Positions 51,889 through 63,932 of a DNA stretch of 64,000 nucleotides are shown here, piece after piece (positions within the stretch are counted from its first letter, which is position 1; each line of letters starts with the position of its first letter). Made by a program: the position numbers and the translations under genes. Under the pieces are notes generated by a model that saw only the letters and a list, made by a program, of their open reading frames with translations, was not told the origin of the DNA and did not search any database. Source of the DNA: Psoroptes ovis (lineage: Eukaryota; Arthropoda; Arachnida; Sarcoptiformes; Psoroptidae). The stretch lies in NCBI GenBank assembly GCA_002943765.1, contig PQWQ01000005.1:3659001-3723000 (forward strand), in the 5' to 3' direction.

Positions 51889-51968
51889 TTAGGCTGTCCG
51901 AAAAGTTCATTCCGCATAATCAATAGAATTGTTCATGAAAATCGACCAGAACTTTTCGGACAACCTTA
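51889..51968 (-). repeat. MITE family A, reverse
   Basis: TA on left; right CAACCTTA. Confidence 0.92.
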
Positions 51969-52142
51969 TTTCTTTTAAATACAAGAATGCAAGACATTAA
52001 TTCATTCATTTCGTTTCGTTTCGTTCGTTTCATTTCAAGTATTTTTATTTTGATTTTTTCAAAAATTACCCCAGAAAAAAATGTGGAAGACGACGAATAA
52101 TTAATTTGAAAATAAAGAATTTAAATAACGATAATAATAATA

Positions 52143-52226
52143 TTAGACTGTCCGGAAAGTTCCGGCCGATTTTCATATGAATAACTCTATTGATTAAGCC
52201 GAATGAACTTTTCGGACAGACATAAG
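52143..52226 (+). repeat. MITE family A, forward
   Basis: TA on left; right CGGACAGACATAAG degraded. Confidence 0.91.
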
Positions 52227-52528
52227 TATTTAAATTTTGGTTCATCAGTGAATGAATGAAGAGAAATGAATTCAAATTCAATTCTCATTATGTTCACTTG
52301 AAAATTGTTCAAAATGTAAATAATACATATAAACGCACGTTTTCATCATTTACTGTGTTCAAAGGGTTTAATAATTGAAACATTTGAACATTTCATTTGA
52401 CAAAAAGAGAGAATGGGAAAAATTCATGAATTCATTTACGTTGATTGCTTAAGAATGATGTTTAATTTCATTCAGTGCAAAACAAAAAAAAACTTTTAAA
52501 ATAATTTTATTCAAATCACAACACTATT

Positions 52529-52614
52529 TTAGATTGTCCGGAAAGTTTATTCGCCCTAATTAGAGTAGAGTGGCTCATATGAAAATTGGCCAAAACTTTT
52601 CGGACAACCTATTA
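52529..52614 (-). repeat. MITE family A, reverse
   Basis: Divergent core (TTATTCGCCCTAATTAGAGTA); right CAACCTATTA. Confidence 0.9.
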
Positions 52615-53376
52615 GTAAACGATTATTATAAGGATAATTATTTTCAAGTTAATCAAATAATATTTAAAATTTCTATTTAAAACTTTCGATTTCAGCTCGG
52701 ATTCTGGCCTTTGCTCAATATGCGTAATGCATTATGCCTTTAATCAACAAATTCGGACTGCTGCTGCTGCTGATGATTCCCGCTTGCACTAATTGGACCC
52801 AAGTTGAAAAATAAAAAGTTGAAACAATAGCCCCTGAAAACGTGCTTCGGCCAAAATTTGCTTCTTCGTTGTCTTCTTCCAAATGTTTTTATTTGTATTT
52901 CATCAAACCAAATTTAGTTTCTTCTCAGTTATTTAAGAAGTTTGTGTGTGTGCGTGTAAATTTGCCATTTTTCAATGAAATTTTTTTTTTTTTTTTTTTT
53001 GAAAATTTCCAACTTTTTCTAAGGTCCATTGTTGATATGGCAATTATTATTAGTGTTTCATCATTATCATTTGTTGTTATTGCCATTGTTTTTCTTATAG
53101 CATTATCATTAATGGCTATTATTCTCTTTCTTTTCAGATAATCATAATCAACAGTAATAACAATGATGATGATATAACAAGCATTGCTAAATGTGTGTGT
53201 GTGTATATAAACGATGTAAATAATAATAATAAAAAATGGAAAAATTTTAAAGACAAACGAGAAAGAATATGCCGGAACCATTCAAATTTCATCAAGTAAA
53301 TTGAATTCATTTTTTTTTCGTTTTGTGTTAGGTTCATATTTTCATATTATGTTGGTTGTGTGGTAGATAAATTATA

Positions 53377-53456
53377 TTAGATTGTCCGCAAAGTTTTTGC
53401 CGGTTATATCGTAGAAAATCATTGGAAAATCGGCAAAAACTTGTCGGACAATCTAA
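53377..53456. repeat. MITE family C
   Basis: TA both sides. TTAGATTGTCCGCAAAG / CTTGTCGGACAATCTAA; inner TTTTTGCCGG / ATCGGCAAAAA. Confidence 0.94.
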
Positions 53457-53930
53457 TATTTGATTTTTTGTTTTCAGTCGATTTGTCTGCGTGAGAATTG
53501 TAAATATTTTTTTTTTCTCTCCATTTTTCCATTTTCAAAAGAAAAAATTCAATTCTGTTAATGAAAAATTTTCTCATTGAAATTCTTTGTCTTTTGATTA
53601 ACCTTCTTTTGAGAAATTCTTGATTAATTCTTAAGAATTTTTTCGTAGGTTAATCAAAGAACTAAGAAAATCATTTCTTAGTGACTTTATTTTTTATTTT
53701 TATTTTTTTATTTTTTTTTGCATCCACACACCATTTAGCCATATATCACTTAGTTTTTTTGGTAAATACAACAAAATAAATAAACGAATTGAAATAAATA
53801 ATAATCAAACAAAATGAAAATGAAATAATTTTCAAATTCAAAATACTACGTGCCTAATAAAATGATATTATAAAAATAAAATAAATTTTTTGGGCCCTAT
53901 GAGCCAAAGATAAGCTATAAGTTATAAATA

Positions 53931-54013
53931 TTTGGTTGTCCGAAAAGTTTCTGCCAATTATATCGTAAGAAATCATGAGAAAATCGGAAAGAACTTATCG
54001 GACAACCACCTAA
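53931..54013. repeat. MITE family C, triplet-expanded
   Basis: TA both sides. Right end CAACCACCTAA; shares the ATTATATCGT loop sequence with the copies at 38240 and 53377. Confidence 0.93.
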
Positions 54014-55318
54014 TATAAATGTTTGTAGAGATTCCGAAAAATTCCTTTGAATTTCGTAATATTTATTTATCTTGATTTGAATTCAGAAATGAATTCAAAG
54101 TTGAATAAGTACCGAATTTACTTATTGAAATCAATTTTCCATTAGATTTTTTCTGTTTGAATTTTTCAAATTGAATCTCGGTCTTTGAATTTCAGATCGA
54201 ACCAAATTGAATTTAATAAAATTCAATTGAATCAATTGACTTTTGAATTTTTCTGTTTTCATTCTTTCCAATGTATGTTGACAATTGACAATTTGACAAG
54301 TCAATTTCGGGACCACATTCCAATATATATTTTTCTGTGGTCCCGTTGTCGCAATATTATCTCTCTACAAGAATCGATCAGTGAAAATTGATTGAATAAT
54401 AATGATCAAGATCTAAGATTTGGAGATGATTTTCTTCGGTTGAGTCTTAAAACAATTGAAGTGAATATATGGTCAATTATTGGGTGATTTCCTACCAAAA
54501 TTAGCTCCGAATAATTAAGGGTAATCTTTTTTGGTCCTCAAAAATTCAAAATTTTCAACCCAAAATTCCTGATAATCGATATGAATTTTATCGATTGAAA
54601 TTTGATGAAATGCATACGAATATTTGCTATAAAAAAATCTATAACCTCTGATCAAATTGTTTCAAATTTCATCAACATTTTCAATCATTCCATCAAAAAA
54701 AGCTGTCAGAATTCATTACGATTTCAAATTTTCCAAAAAAATTGATCTTTTTCGGTGTCAATTTTAATTTATTCTTGTTTTTTACTATTTTCAAGCAATG
54801 ATCTGAGGTCAGTTCATGTATTTTAGTGAGGGTTTTTCTGGCCAGAAAATTCCGCCGATTTCAATACGTTATCGAATGCTTCGATTGGGTCCGAAATTTC
54901 GACCATCCACTTGGACGACCTAGAAGAGAAAATAATAATTTCTTCGATTCTCCAATTTCAACCAATTTTTTTTCCACCGAAAACTTTTTTGAAAATTGGT
55001 GTGAAACAAAATATACTCGAAACAATTTCAAAATTTGTTTTTTTGTTTGAACAGTTCTGTATTTGTGAATAACAACAACAACAGCAGCAAAAAAACTTTT
55101 TTGTTGTTTTGTTCCACTTTTTGATCAATGGTGTATGAATATATGAATATATCGATAATATAAATATTGAATTGCATTCAACAATAAAGTAACTTGAACA
55201 TTTGAAATTTTTGAAAGATTCATTGATTTTTATTCTGTTCATTTTCGGTTGTATTTGGGATGAAAAAACCTTGGAAAATTGAAAAATTCCAGGCATATTC
55301 AATTGAAAATCAAATATA

Positions 55319-55398
55319 TTAGGTTGTCCGAAAAGTTTACTCCGCTTAATCAATAGTGTTGCTTATGAAAATCGGCCAGAACTTTACGGTCAACCAAA
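55319..55398 (-). repeat. MITE family A, reverse
   Basis: TA both sides; right arm TTTACGGTCAACCAAA. Confidence 0.92.
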
Positions 55399-56049
55399 TA
55401 AAATGTAGAACATCCCAATCATTTACGAATCAATGTCTTTACGATTGCAAAAAACACTGGTCAAAAAACCACGAAATCAAAGTTCAAATCGAAGAATTGT
55501 TTCTTTGAATACTTCTGAATTGAATGCTAAACTCGTAGATTCATTAATCCAATTGAATTTAGCTTAGAATTTCCAATGACTATAGCTTTGTGTGTGTGCC
55601 CCTGCATGATTATCATAATCATAATCATCAAAATCAAATAATTATAACCCTTTTCTCAAGAATAATAAGCATTAAAGAATTCAATTACAAATCCTTAAAT
55701 GAAATTAATTTTTATTTTGAAAATTTTTTGGTTTAATTCAAAGATAATTCAATCAAATTCATTTGATTTGAATTCGTGATTCTGATTATTATTTTTGCTT
55801 GATTTGATTTGATTCAAGTAGATATTTGTTCTAATTCAATTTATTTTAATTAAATAAATTCAGATTTGAATTTGAATTCCAAAATAATAATTACAGAGAA
55901 ACAATTACAGATAATTAAGCAGTTATCATTGTTTCATTTGTTTTTTATTTTATCGTGACAAAAATTCATGTTTTCACAAATTCTTTGAATTCTTTCTTGA
56001 AAATCTTTAGTTCTTCTTATGTTTTGCAAGAAAATTTCTCATTATATAT

Positions 56050-56144
56050 TTAGATTGTTGTCCGAAAAGTTCATTCCGCTTAATCACAGCAGCTGTTGTT
56101 CATGAGAATCATGGAAATGGGCCAGAACTTTTCGGACAGCCTAA
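56050..56144 (-). repeat. MITE family A, reverse, 95 bp, expanded
   Basis: Left TTAGATTGTTGTCCG. The core contains extra sequence (AGCAGCTGTTG, ATCATGGAAATGGGCC), making this the longest copy. Confidence 0.9.
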
Positions 56145-56840
56145 TTTCTAATCAGAGAAATTCTTGACTGATTCTAAGATTCAAATCTTAAAACATTCAT
56201 TTTCTTGAAATCATTTCCATTCTTAGAATGCTGTGTATTCTTAGAATAAATGAATCATTTCTACTTTCTTCGGCATTTTTTTTCTTAAATCTTATTCTTC
56301 ATTTGATTCCATTTCATCTTAATTCAAATTAAATCAGTGAAAATAAAATTGAATAATTTTCTTATTCTTTTTGATCCTTATTCTTATCGATCCAAAGGCA
56401 GAATATTCCGGGTCTACTTGATTGAATTACTTACAACAATTCATTATTCAATGGTCCACATATCCATTCAATCCATTTGTTCGTCTCATCTCTACATTCA
56501 ATGAAACTTATTTAAATTAATTATCTTAATTCAAAGAAATTAATCGAAACAAATCAACGAAATAATATATGTGAATACCAAACACACACACACACACACA
56601 GTGGTGATTGTGATTAATTATTTTTGTGTGTGTAAGAAAATTGAATACACACAGTGACTGAAATACACAACTAGTACCAACGACCAGTGAATCTCGACGA
56701 CGAAAAATGAACATGAAACTTGATAAATGAAAATTAATCATGTTCATCATAGATGCATACACCCACCACCAGCGCCACCACCGCCAGCACCAGCATCGTC
56801 ATCATCGCCACCATAAAGTTCAGCTTATGTAAGGCCTGTA

Positions 56841-56874
56841 CCATATGATGTTAGCTGTTCAGCTTATCATATGG
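56841..56874. repeat. Dyad CCATATGAT ... TCATATGG
   Basis: Outer CCATATGAT / ATCATATGG with nearly paired inner TTAGCTG / CAGCTTA. Each outer arm includes CATATG, an E-box-like hexamer. Confidence 0.75.
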
Positions 56875-57478
56875 TCGGTTATTCATAGCTGCTTCTGCTG
56901 CTGTCATCGATCATGATGATGATGATGATGGTCATGATCATGATCATTATCGTCTTACGACACACAGCAGTTGCCAGCAATCATTATTATCCATGAATCC
57001 ATGAACATCATTGAATCATTACCATCATCATTGTTGAACATCATCATCATGTGCTTAAGTGTACCATCACATAAAAAAAACATTATCAACCATGATACAA
57101 TGGAATATATTTGTGTACGACAACAGAGATAACATCTTAAGACTATTTTCTTATTTTTATATTTTCTTTGAACTTTTTAGTGCTTCAATGATTATTAAGA
57201 ACACAAACAAACAAACAAACAAAATACATTTGGTTAAATATATACTCTACGGTCTCTGATATCCCTTATTTGTTATTATGAAGTAACAATGTTTAAATAA
57301 TTATAATCTTAAAGATACTTACTACTGTGTGTGTGTATCTACGATGAACTATTGAAATAAACAATGAATTTACACTTGAAATGAGCTATTTTTTTTGATA
57401 AAGGCTTTTTTTTGTGGAAAAATTATTTGAATTATTTTCTTTTTTTGGTTTTTTTGGTTTATTCATCTTATATTTATC

Positions 57479-57560
57479 AGGGGTTGTCCGAAAAGTTCAT
57501 TCAGCTTAATCACGATAGAATTGGTAATGAAAATCAGCCAGAACTTTTCGGACAACTTAA
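57479..57560 (-). repeat. MITE family A, reverse
   Basis: Left CAGGGGTTGTCCG, right CAACTTAA with TA; last copy before the 58735 exon. Confidence 0.92.
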
Positions 57561-58734
57561 TATATTTCTTCAAATTAAATGATATCCAATTCGTGTGTTT
57601 GTCTCTATGTGTGTTTGGATGAATAATTTTTGAATTACACAAACAACCAGCAAAATAATCAAATAATTGTCTTTTCGGTTAATTTTCCCTGTTTTTCTGG
57701 GCCCTGTAAATGCTTCGGTTGCTTGAACCCTGTTTAAGAAATGAACAAATTTCAAATTTCAAAATATCTCAGTGTTTCTTCCTATGTAAATTATTATTTG
57801 TTTCTTATTTCTGTGAATTCAAAGACTTTCAATCAATTTGGTTTTGAATCACACATTTATTTAAATACATTGTTCAAGCATTGCATTCAATGGTAATGAA
57901 TTCAAAAACGTTTTAAAAATTGTTTGAATTTTCATGGTTAAAAAATGTTTAAATTTGAGATTTTCAATGCAATTTAATCAAATCAAATCAAATTTTATTC
58001 ATAAACAAAAATATTCAAATGATTTGAATTTGACTGTGTTGTGTTGAGTTGAGTTTATGTGTGTATAATATATGATTTGTTTTGAATTTTTTAAAGATAA
58101 ATAAATAAATGAATTTTCTTCCATTAAATTTAATTTGAAAATTTTGAAAATTTTGAAATCATTTATTCAAATGTTAATTTTTCTCCAAAAATTATCACCG
58201 ATCTAAAATATTTAAAATAAGTAAATTCAACGAAATCATATTCAAATGCATCAATCATCTGTGTTTGTCAATCATTTTGTGTGTGTTTGTCAATCAATTC
58301 AATCAAAAATCATCAAAAATCATTGAAAATCATCGAATTAATTAAAATTAATTGTAAAAATAATTTTCCACAGAATTTTTTCGAAATTTTTCAAGTCAAT
58401 CAATCAAACAAATCAATTAACGATATATTCATAGATATTCATGCAAACATATTCATACAAATGAACTCCAGCTCAACTCAATTTTTGATCAAATGATAAT
58501 CAATTGAATATATGAATCAATGATTATAATCGTCTGAAAAATATGAAATTATTCATCATTAACAATTGAAATAAGTGCAATTAATTCAAGTGTTAATATT
58601 TGAAAAAAATAATAATATCAATATTCAGTGATAACCAAAAGAAATTAATGTTTAAAATTTTTAAATGAATAAAATCAAATTCGAATAATTGATCAAAATT
58701 ATATAAATTCCAAAATAATTAATCCAAAACAACA

Positions 58735-58846
58735 ATGATAAACTTATTTGAATATTTCAAATTTAAATTTCAGCCAATACTTTCATTGATAATCATAACA
58801 TCATCAATATATGTGATCACATTCGTCCAATTTGCATTATCAACAA
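58735..58846 (+). CDS. Probable first coding exon of a secreted or membrane protein
   Basis: An ATG in the context AACAACAATGA opens 37 codons plus one base, ending exactly at a consensus donor (GTAAGT, 58847-58852). The peptide begins MINLFEYFKFKFQ, followed by a hydrophobic core ILSLIIITSSIYVITFVQFALS: a long signal peptide or signal anchor. The exon ends in phase 1, as is common for signal-peptide exons of extracellular proteins. No downstream exon is recognised before 64000, so intron 1 would exceed 5 kb. A possible acceptor (TTTCAG, ending 58773) inside the frame offers another reading in which the exon starts at CCAATA. The family cannot be named from this piece. Confidence 0.45.
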
Positions 58847-59703
58847 GTAAGTTTAGCCTTATTTCAATTTTTCTGAATTTTCGAATTCAATTTCTCCCCC
58901 AAAGACCTTTCTGAATGCCATTTCTCTGCTCCAAGACTCAAAAAACAATTCTGAATAATTCAACACTGAATTTTCCATTTGAAAAAAATGCAAACATTTC
59001 AAATTTTGCTGCCATGGATTCAATTACGATGCACAACATGATTACATTATTATCATTATCATGGCTGATCAAAATTGATTTCATTAATTAATTAAAATCC
59101 TTTTAATTAATTCTTTGATCACAAATAAACATGGGCCACATAAAATTGCATTCGAAAGCAGAATTTTGGCCCAAATTCTGCTAAAATTCTGATATTTCCA
59201 TTCGATTCTCATCTCGAAACATGGCAGCGAAAATTCAATAAGCAAGATATCGGGTCTTAGCCCTTAATAAAATTGTGCGATTATCGATTTTTAATCTATA
59301 TTACATATCCTTTGAATATCCTTTAAATATTTTCGGATATTTCTCGATATTTTGACCATTTAAATTTTCCATTTCTTCGAATGATAATTGAATTTGTTCT
59401 GCGTTTTTGTTTTGGGGCATTATTTGGGGCCATGCATTTTCCATGATTATTGTTTAATTTGTGAACCATTACGATGGCCATTATCTTTGGTATTCATTCA
59501 TTTCTCATTTCACATTCATTCATTTGATTCATTTTACATTTGATTCAGTGATGTTTTTGGTGTTGTATTTTGTTGCTGAATTTGCAAATTTATAAAATAA
59601 AAAAATGTATCAGATTTAACCCCATAATGCACAATGAATTCCTCTGACAATGAATGAATAAATGAATGTGTGAATTTAGCACAAATGTTGTCGTGAGAAT
59701 TTA

Positions 59704-59784
59704 TTAAGTTGTCCGAAAAGTTCTGGCCGATTTTCATGCAGCAACTCTATTGATTAAGTGGAATCGACTTTTTGGACAGCCTAA
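59704..59784 (+). repeat. MITE family A, forward
   Basis: TA both sides; right TTTTTGGACAGCCTAA. First copy downstream of the 58735 exon. Confidence 0.93.
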
Positions 59785-60003
59785 TATTAATTCATATTTT
59801 TCATATTTCACCAGAATATTACAAAATTTCGTAAAATTCCCGAAATATTCGTCATTACATTTGGGATTTTTGTTTTCAAAATTAAACATTTTCATGTCGA
59901 AAAATTTTTGAAATTTTTTGAAATTCAAAAAGTTTTTAAAATTCAAAAAACTAAATGAAATTTCCGTAAAAATTTAATCTAATCTCGAATAATAATAATA
60001 ATA

Positions 60004-60089
60004 ATAGGTTGTCCGTAAAGTTCTGACCGATTTTCATGAACAATTCTATTGATTAACCGGTATGAAATTTCCGGACAACAACAACCTAA
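60004..60089 (+). repeat. MITE family A, forward, double-triplet expansion
   Basis: TA both sides; right end GGACAACAACAACCTAA has two extra CAA units. Confidence 0.92.
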
Positions 60090-60544
60090 TAATACCGTCG
60101 AATTGAAAATGTTTTCATTTGTAAAACACAGAAATGTTGGAAAAAATTCATTAATTAAAAATTGTAATTATTTTTTTTGCGACTTGTTTTATCATTATTG
60201 ATCAAAAGCAAACGATGAATAACTCATATTCATGCATAGTGTGTGTGTGTGTGTGAAAATATGATTGAAAAATTAAAAATTCATAGCCTTTGAAATTGAA
60301 GGGTGAAAGCTCATTCGAAGAGAAAATTGACGTAGTAGTACGTCATGATTTGCAAAGCATCTATCAATTAGCCGGCGTCTTATGACCCAAACATTGATTG
60401 CCATGATTTTCAGCAGCCTAAGAGACCCAATTTGTGTAGAAATAAATTGAAATTGAAATTTAATTTTTTTACCCCTTACCACCTCGCAACAACGTTTGAT
60501 GCTCGAAATATGCTACAATTTGAATTATTTCAATTATTTCATAT

Positions 60545-60626
60545 TTAGGTTGTCCGGAAAGTTTTGGCCAAATTTCATGAACAACTCTTTCCGATAAAGC
60601 CGAATAAACTTTTCGGACAACCTGAA
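60545..60626 (+). repeat. MITE family A, forward
   Basis: Core CTCTTTCCGATAAAGCC; right CAACCTGAA with TA. Confidence 0.92.
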
Positions 60627-60977
60627 ATATATTCTCACACGACAATATTTGAAATGTCAAAATGTATATTTTTTGCCTAAAAAAACTTTTGCCAAAACAA
60701 AAATTCACAACAAACTTAAACGATAATGAAAATAATGTCATCAACCATCATCAACCATCAACCATTAACCACCCAGTCAAATGATAACCAGAAAATTGAT
60801 AACAATTCCACATCTTTCTCCCCTTTTGAAACATCCATTGAACTTTTTGCTGCTGCTGCTGCAGCTGAATTGATTGTCATTCAGCTATGGGAATATATTC
60901 GTGAAAATGAAAATAAATAAAATAATAAAATGTTCAAAGTATCAACGATAACCGAAACCATGAAGCAACCACATATA

Positions 60978-61058
60978 TTAGGCTGTCCCATAAGTTCTTG
61001 CCGTTTTTTGAATGAAAAAAAATTCTAAAAAAACGGTCAGAACTTATGGGACAACCAC
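60978..61058. repeat. MITE family B, right end degraded
   Basis: TA on left; right GGGACAACCACCACAAC lost the CCTAA end, perhaps through triplet slippage. Confidence 0.9.
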
Positions 61059-61409
61059 CACAACAAATAAATAAAAATGAATAAATGTGACAATACATCA
61101 TTGGTGAATCAGTGAGAGAATTGTGGTTTTCATTGAAATGTCAAATGAATGGTTAAAGAATGAAATAAATATTATTTTTTAAATATTTAAATTCCATTGA
61201 AATTTCAAATGGTGTTCACATATTGAAAATGAAATATTTATTTATTTTTTTTATTTTGATTATATCATTTAATGATGACATTTTTCATCTATGCATATGA
61301 TATATCACGCATTATACTATTCTAATATTCATTTGATATGCATATAAATTGCACATCGCAAAAGAAGAAGAATTTTTTTCATTTTTTATTATTTTTTCTA
61401 TTTTTTCTA

Positions 61410-61491
61410 CTAGGTTGTCCGGAAAGTTCTGGCCGATTTTTTGATGAACAACTCTAATGATTAAGCCGAATGAACTTTTCGGACAGTCTAA
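61410..61491 (+). repeat. MITE family A, forward
   Basis: Left CTAGGTTGTCCGG, right CGGACAGTCTAA with TA. Confidence 0.92.
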
Positions 61492-61860
61492 TATTTTTAT
61501 TCTATTTTCCATTCATTTTGACAAAAACTATAAATAATGTTTGTGCGTGTTTTGAAACTTTTCTTTTTTTTACTAACCATTCATTCATTTCATTCATTTA
61601 TTCAGTCTTCACCAGCAGAAAAAATATTTTTGTTATTCGAAATGATTAACCCGAAACATTTGGCGCGTAATAAAGCTGTGAATCACACATATAATGAATG
61701 AATGAATCGGGTGAATTTTTTCACATTTTAAAATTTGTGAATTTTAGTGTTGAACGTACATACACAATCATTTGACACAATAAACATCCGCGATCACAAA
61801 TAACATTGTAAAAAAAAAATACTTGAGGCAAATTATTGGCTTTGAATTTATTTTCTATTA

Positions 61861-61942
61861 TTAATGGTTGTCCGAAAAGTTCTGGCCGATTTTCATGAAC
61901 AACTCTATTGATAAAGCCGAATGAACTTTTCGGACAATCTAA
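61861..61942 (+). repeat. MITE family A, forward
   Basis: Left TTAATGGTTGTCCG, right CGGACAATCTAA; core GATAAAGCC. Confidence 0.92.
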
Positions 61943-62162
61943 AATTCTATTCATATTTTCTTCTTCGATTTAACAACTTTCATCGATTCAATCTTTGTAC
62001 CAAGCAACAACAGCCGAAATTTGATGATCGAATCCAACATAAAATAAATAAGAAAATGTCAATAAATGATCTCCGAATAATAATGATTTACCAAAATACT
62101 GAATACTGAACAAATTGTTTGTTTGTTTGTTTGCTTGAAACGAAATAAATATCAATTTATCG

Positions 62163-62189
62163 TTTTTTTTTTTTTTTTTTTTTTTTTTG
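62163..62189. repeat. T27 run
   Basis: Longest homopolymer. Similar runs: A19 9561-9579, T20 16799-16818, T21 24736-24756, T17 26481-26497, T21 40234-40254, T21 42059-42079, T20 49493-49512, T20 52981-53000. Confidence 0.95.
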
Positions 62190-62460
62190 CATTTCGGAGG
62201 CTATACATTCGGGGTACATAGGGTCTTTGTCATTGAATTGCTTTGTTATTCGAAGAAAATTCGGGAAAAATAGAAAAATTTCCATAATTTGACCTAAATC
62301 CATGTTTTCATTTCATTTTTTTCCTTGAATTTAGACCCCTTAATAATGATTGTTAGCTAGTATATGATATTGTTAGAGGGTATGTTACAAAGGGTTGTAA
62401 TAGTGCCAAAATATTATTATTATTATTATTAGCATCATCATTATTATTATTGGTATTATT

Positions 62461-62542
62461 TTTGGTTGTACGAAAAGTTCTGGCAGATTTTCATGAGCAA
62501 CTCTATCGTGATTAAGCGGAATGAACTTTTCGGACAACCTTA
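62461..62542 (+). repeat. MITE family A, forward
   Basis: Left TTTGGTTGTACG, right CAACCTTA; core CTATCGTGATTAAGCGG. Confidence 0.92.
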
Positions 62543-63544
62543 TATTTATTCTTCACCCAAAAAAAGTGAAAATCGATCGAAATAATGATTATGTGTGTTT
62601 TTTTGCCGTATTTATGCTAATGTTTCGCTGCTTTTGTCGAAGCGTCAACATTTCAGGGTATCGACTTTAAATTCTTGCTGTTTTTCTCCTTTATTATTTG
62701 GTTGATTGAAATGTTTTTCTTCGTTGATGTTCAATGGTTAATAACCCTAATAAATGAATGAATGGAAAATGAAAATAATTATTCACTCCAGTGATACCCC
62801 TGAATATATTTTTGAAATCATATTTGATGAAAACATCGGAATTGAAATATTAATTCGTATAAAGCTTATTATCATTTCATTTAATATTATTTATTTCAAT
62901 TTTAAAAGAATTTTTTCAAAATTTGAAAAATTTGAAAGTTGGAAATAAATAAATACGATTCTATTTGAATTTCTTTGCATTTTGGCTGAAATTTAAAAAT
63001 TCTCATATATTTGACTTGTCTTTGTAAGAGAATTTGGTTCAAGGAAAATTTTTATCAAGGAAAATACCTTAAATCATTTTTATCTGGCCCTTTGGTTCAA
63101 CGATTTTCATGTTTAACTTGTGGGCCTAGCTTTAGATATATGTTTTCGGATAGCTCTGATAATAAAATATCCCAAAACAAACAAACATTCAAATAAAAAT
63201 TGCAGAGAAGAGAGATAAATCCCTTTCATTTCCGATGTTTTGGGTTAAATTCAATGGAATTTCCTGTAATTTCGCTGGAATTACATTGAAATTTTCTTAA
63301 TTTTTTCACGGTAAAAATATTTTGTTTTTCCTGGTGAAATTTTTCAAATTTCATCCTGAGAATTTCAAGTATTTCACATGAAATGAAAAATTTCATGTTT
63401 TTCAAATCCAGGAATGAAAAAAAAATTAGATAAAAATAAAAAAAATTTCATTTAATTTCCAATAAAATAAAATATAGTGACTCTATTATTTCATTCAAGT
63501 AGAAATGAAATATATTTTTTTTTCGGTGTCATCCATGAAATATT

Positions 63545-63624
63545 TTAGGTTGTCCAAAATGTTCATTCGGATTAATCAATAGAGTTATTCATGAAAATTG
63601 GCCAGAACTTTCCGTACAACCTAA
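63545..63624 (-). repeat. MITE family A, reverse
   Basis: Left GTTGTCCAAAATGTTC, right TTCCGTACAACCTAA with TA. Confidence 0.91.
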
Positions 63625-63932
63625 TATTAAAATATATTTGAATGCTTGAAATTTTTTTGATAAAATAACATGCACTGAAAAATTATCAGCAATTTTTTTT
63701 CGTTCACTCGGTGATAATGAAAATTAATCATCACAGAATCTATGTGTGTATGTTGCATCGATTTCGATCGTTGAACATTATTTTAAACTGAACACACTGA
63801 TTTGCTTTTGATCTATTTGTGATCTATTTTTGAAATTTTTGAAATCAAAAATTTTAAATTTTCAAAATTTTCAGAGATATGCAATTTAAAACTTTCACTA
63901 AAAAAAACCTTTTGAGATTATTATTTTTTTAA

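Larger units (their letters stand above)
35542..58734. other. Gene-poor stretch with the densest run of MITEs
   Basis: Holds the 38000-38043 hairpin, the 42548-42573 palindrome, microsatellites (37792-37850, 46064-46091) and several T20-21 runs. A plus-strand GTAAGT at 36282-36287 follows a short ATG frame (MAAIHPFIHSL), too weak to call as an exon. A less AT-rich block lies at about 56640-57060. No gene is supported. Confidence 0.45.

Noticed and set aside
52842..53281. Overlapping ORFs of 99 and 118 codons on opposite strands
   Set aside because: Both consist mostly of poly-T/A and ATT/AAT repeat translation (FFFF, IIII, KKKK).
54826..55050. 74-codon ORF (LARKFRRFQYVIECFDWVRNFDHPLG...)
   Set aside because: The opposite strand is equally open and equally protein-like here; the first codon is GTG and no splice or family support exists.
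5418..61954. Recurrent peptide motif like RLSEKFWPIFMNNS...NELFGQP in many short ORFs
   Set aside because: It is family A MITE sequence read in an open frame; both strands and several frames do the same, so it is not a protein domain.
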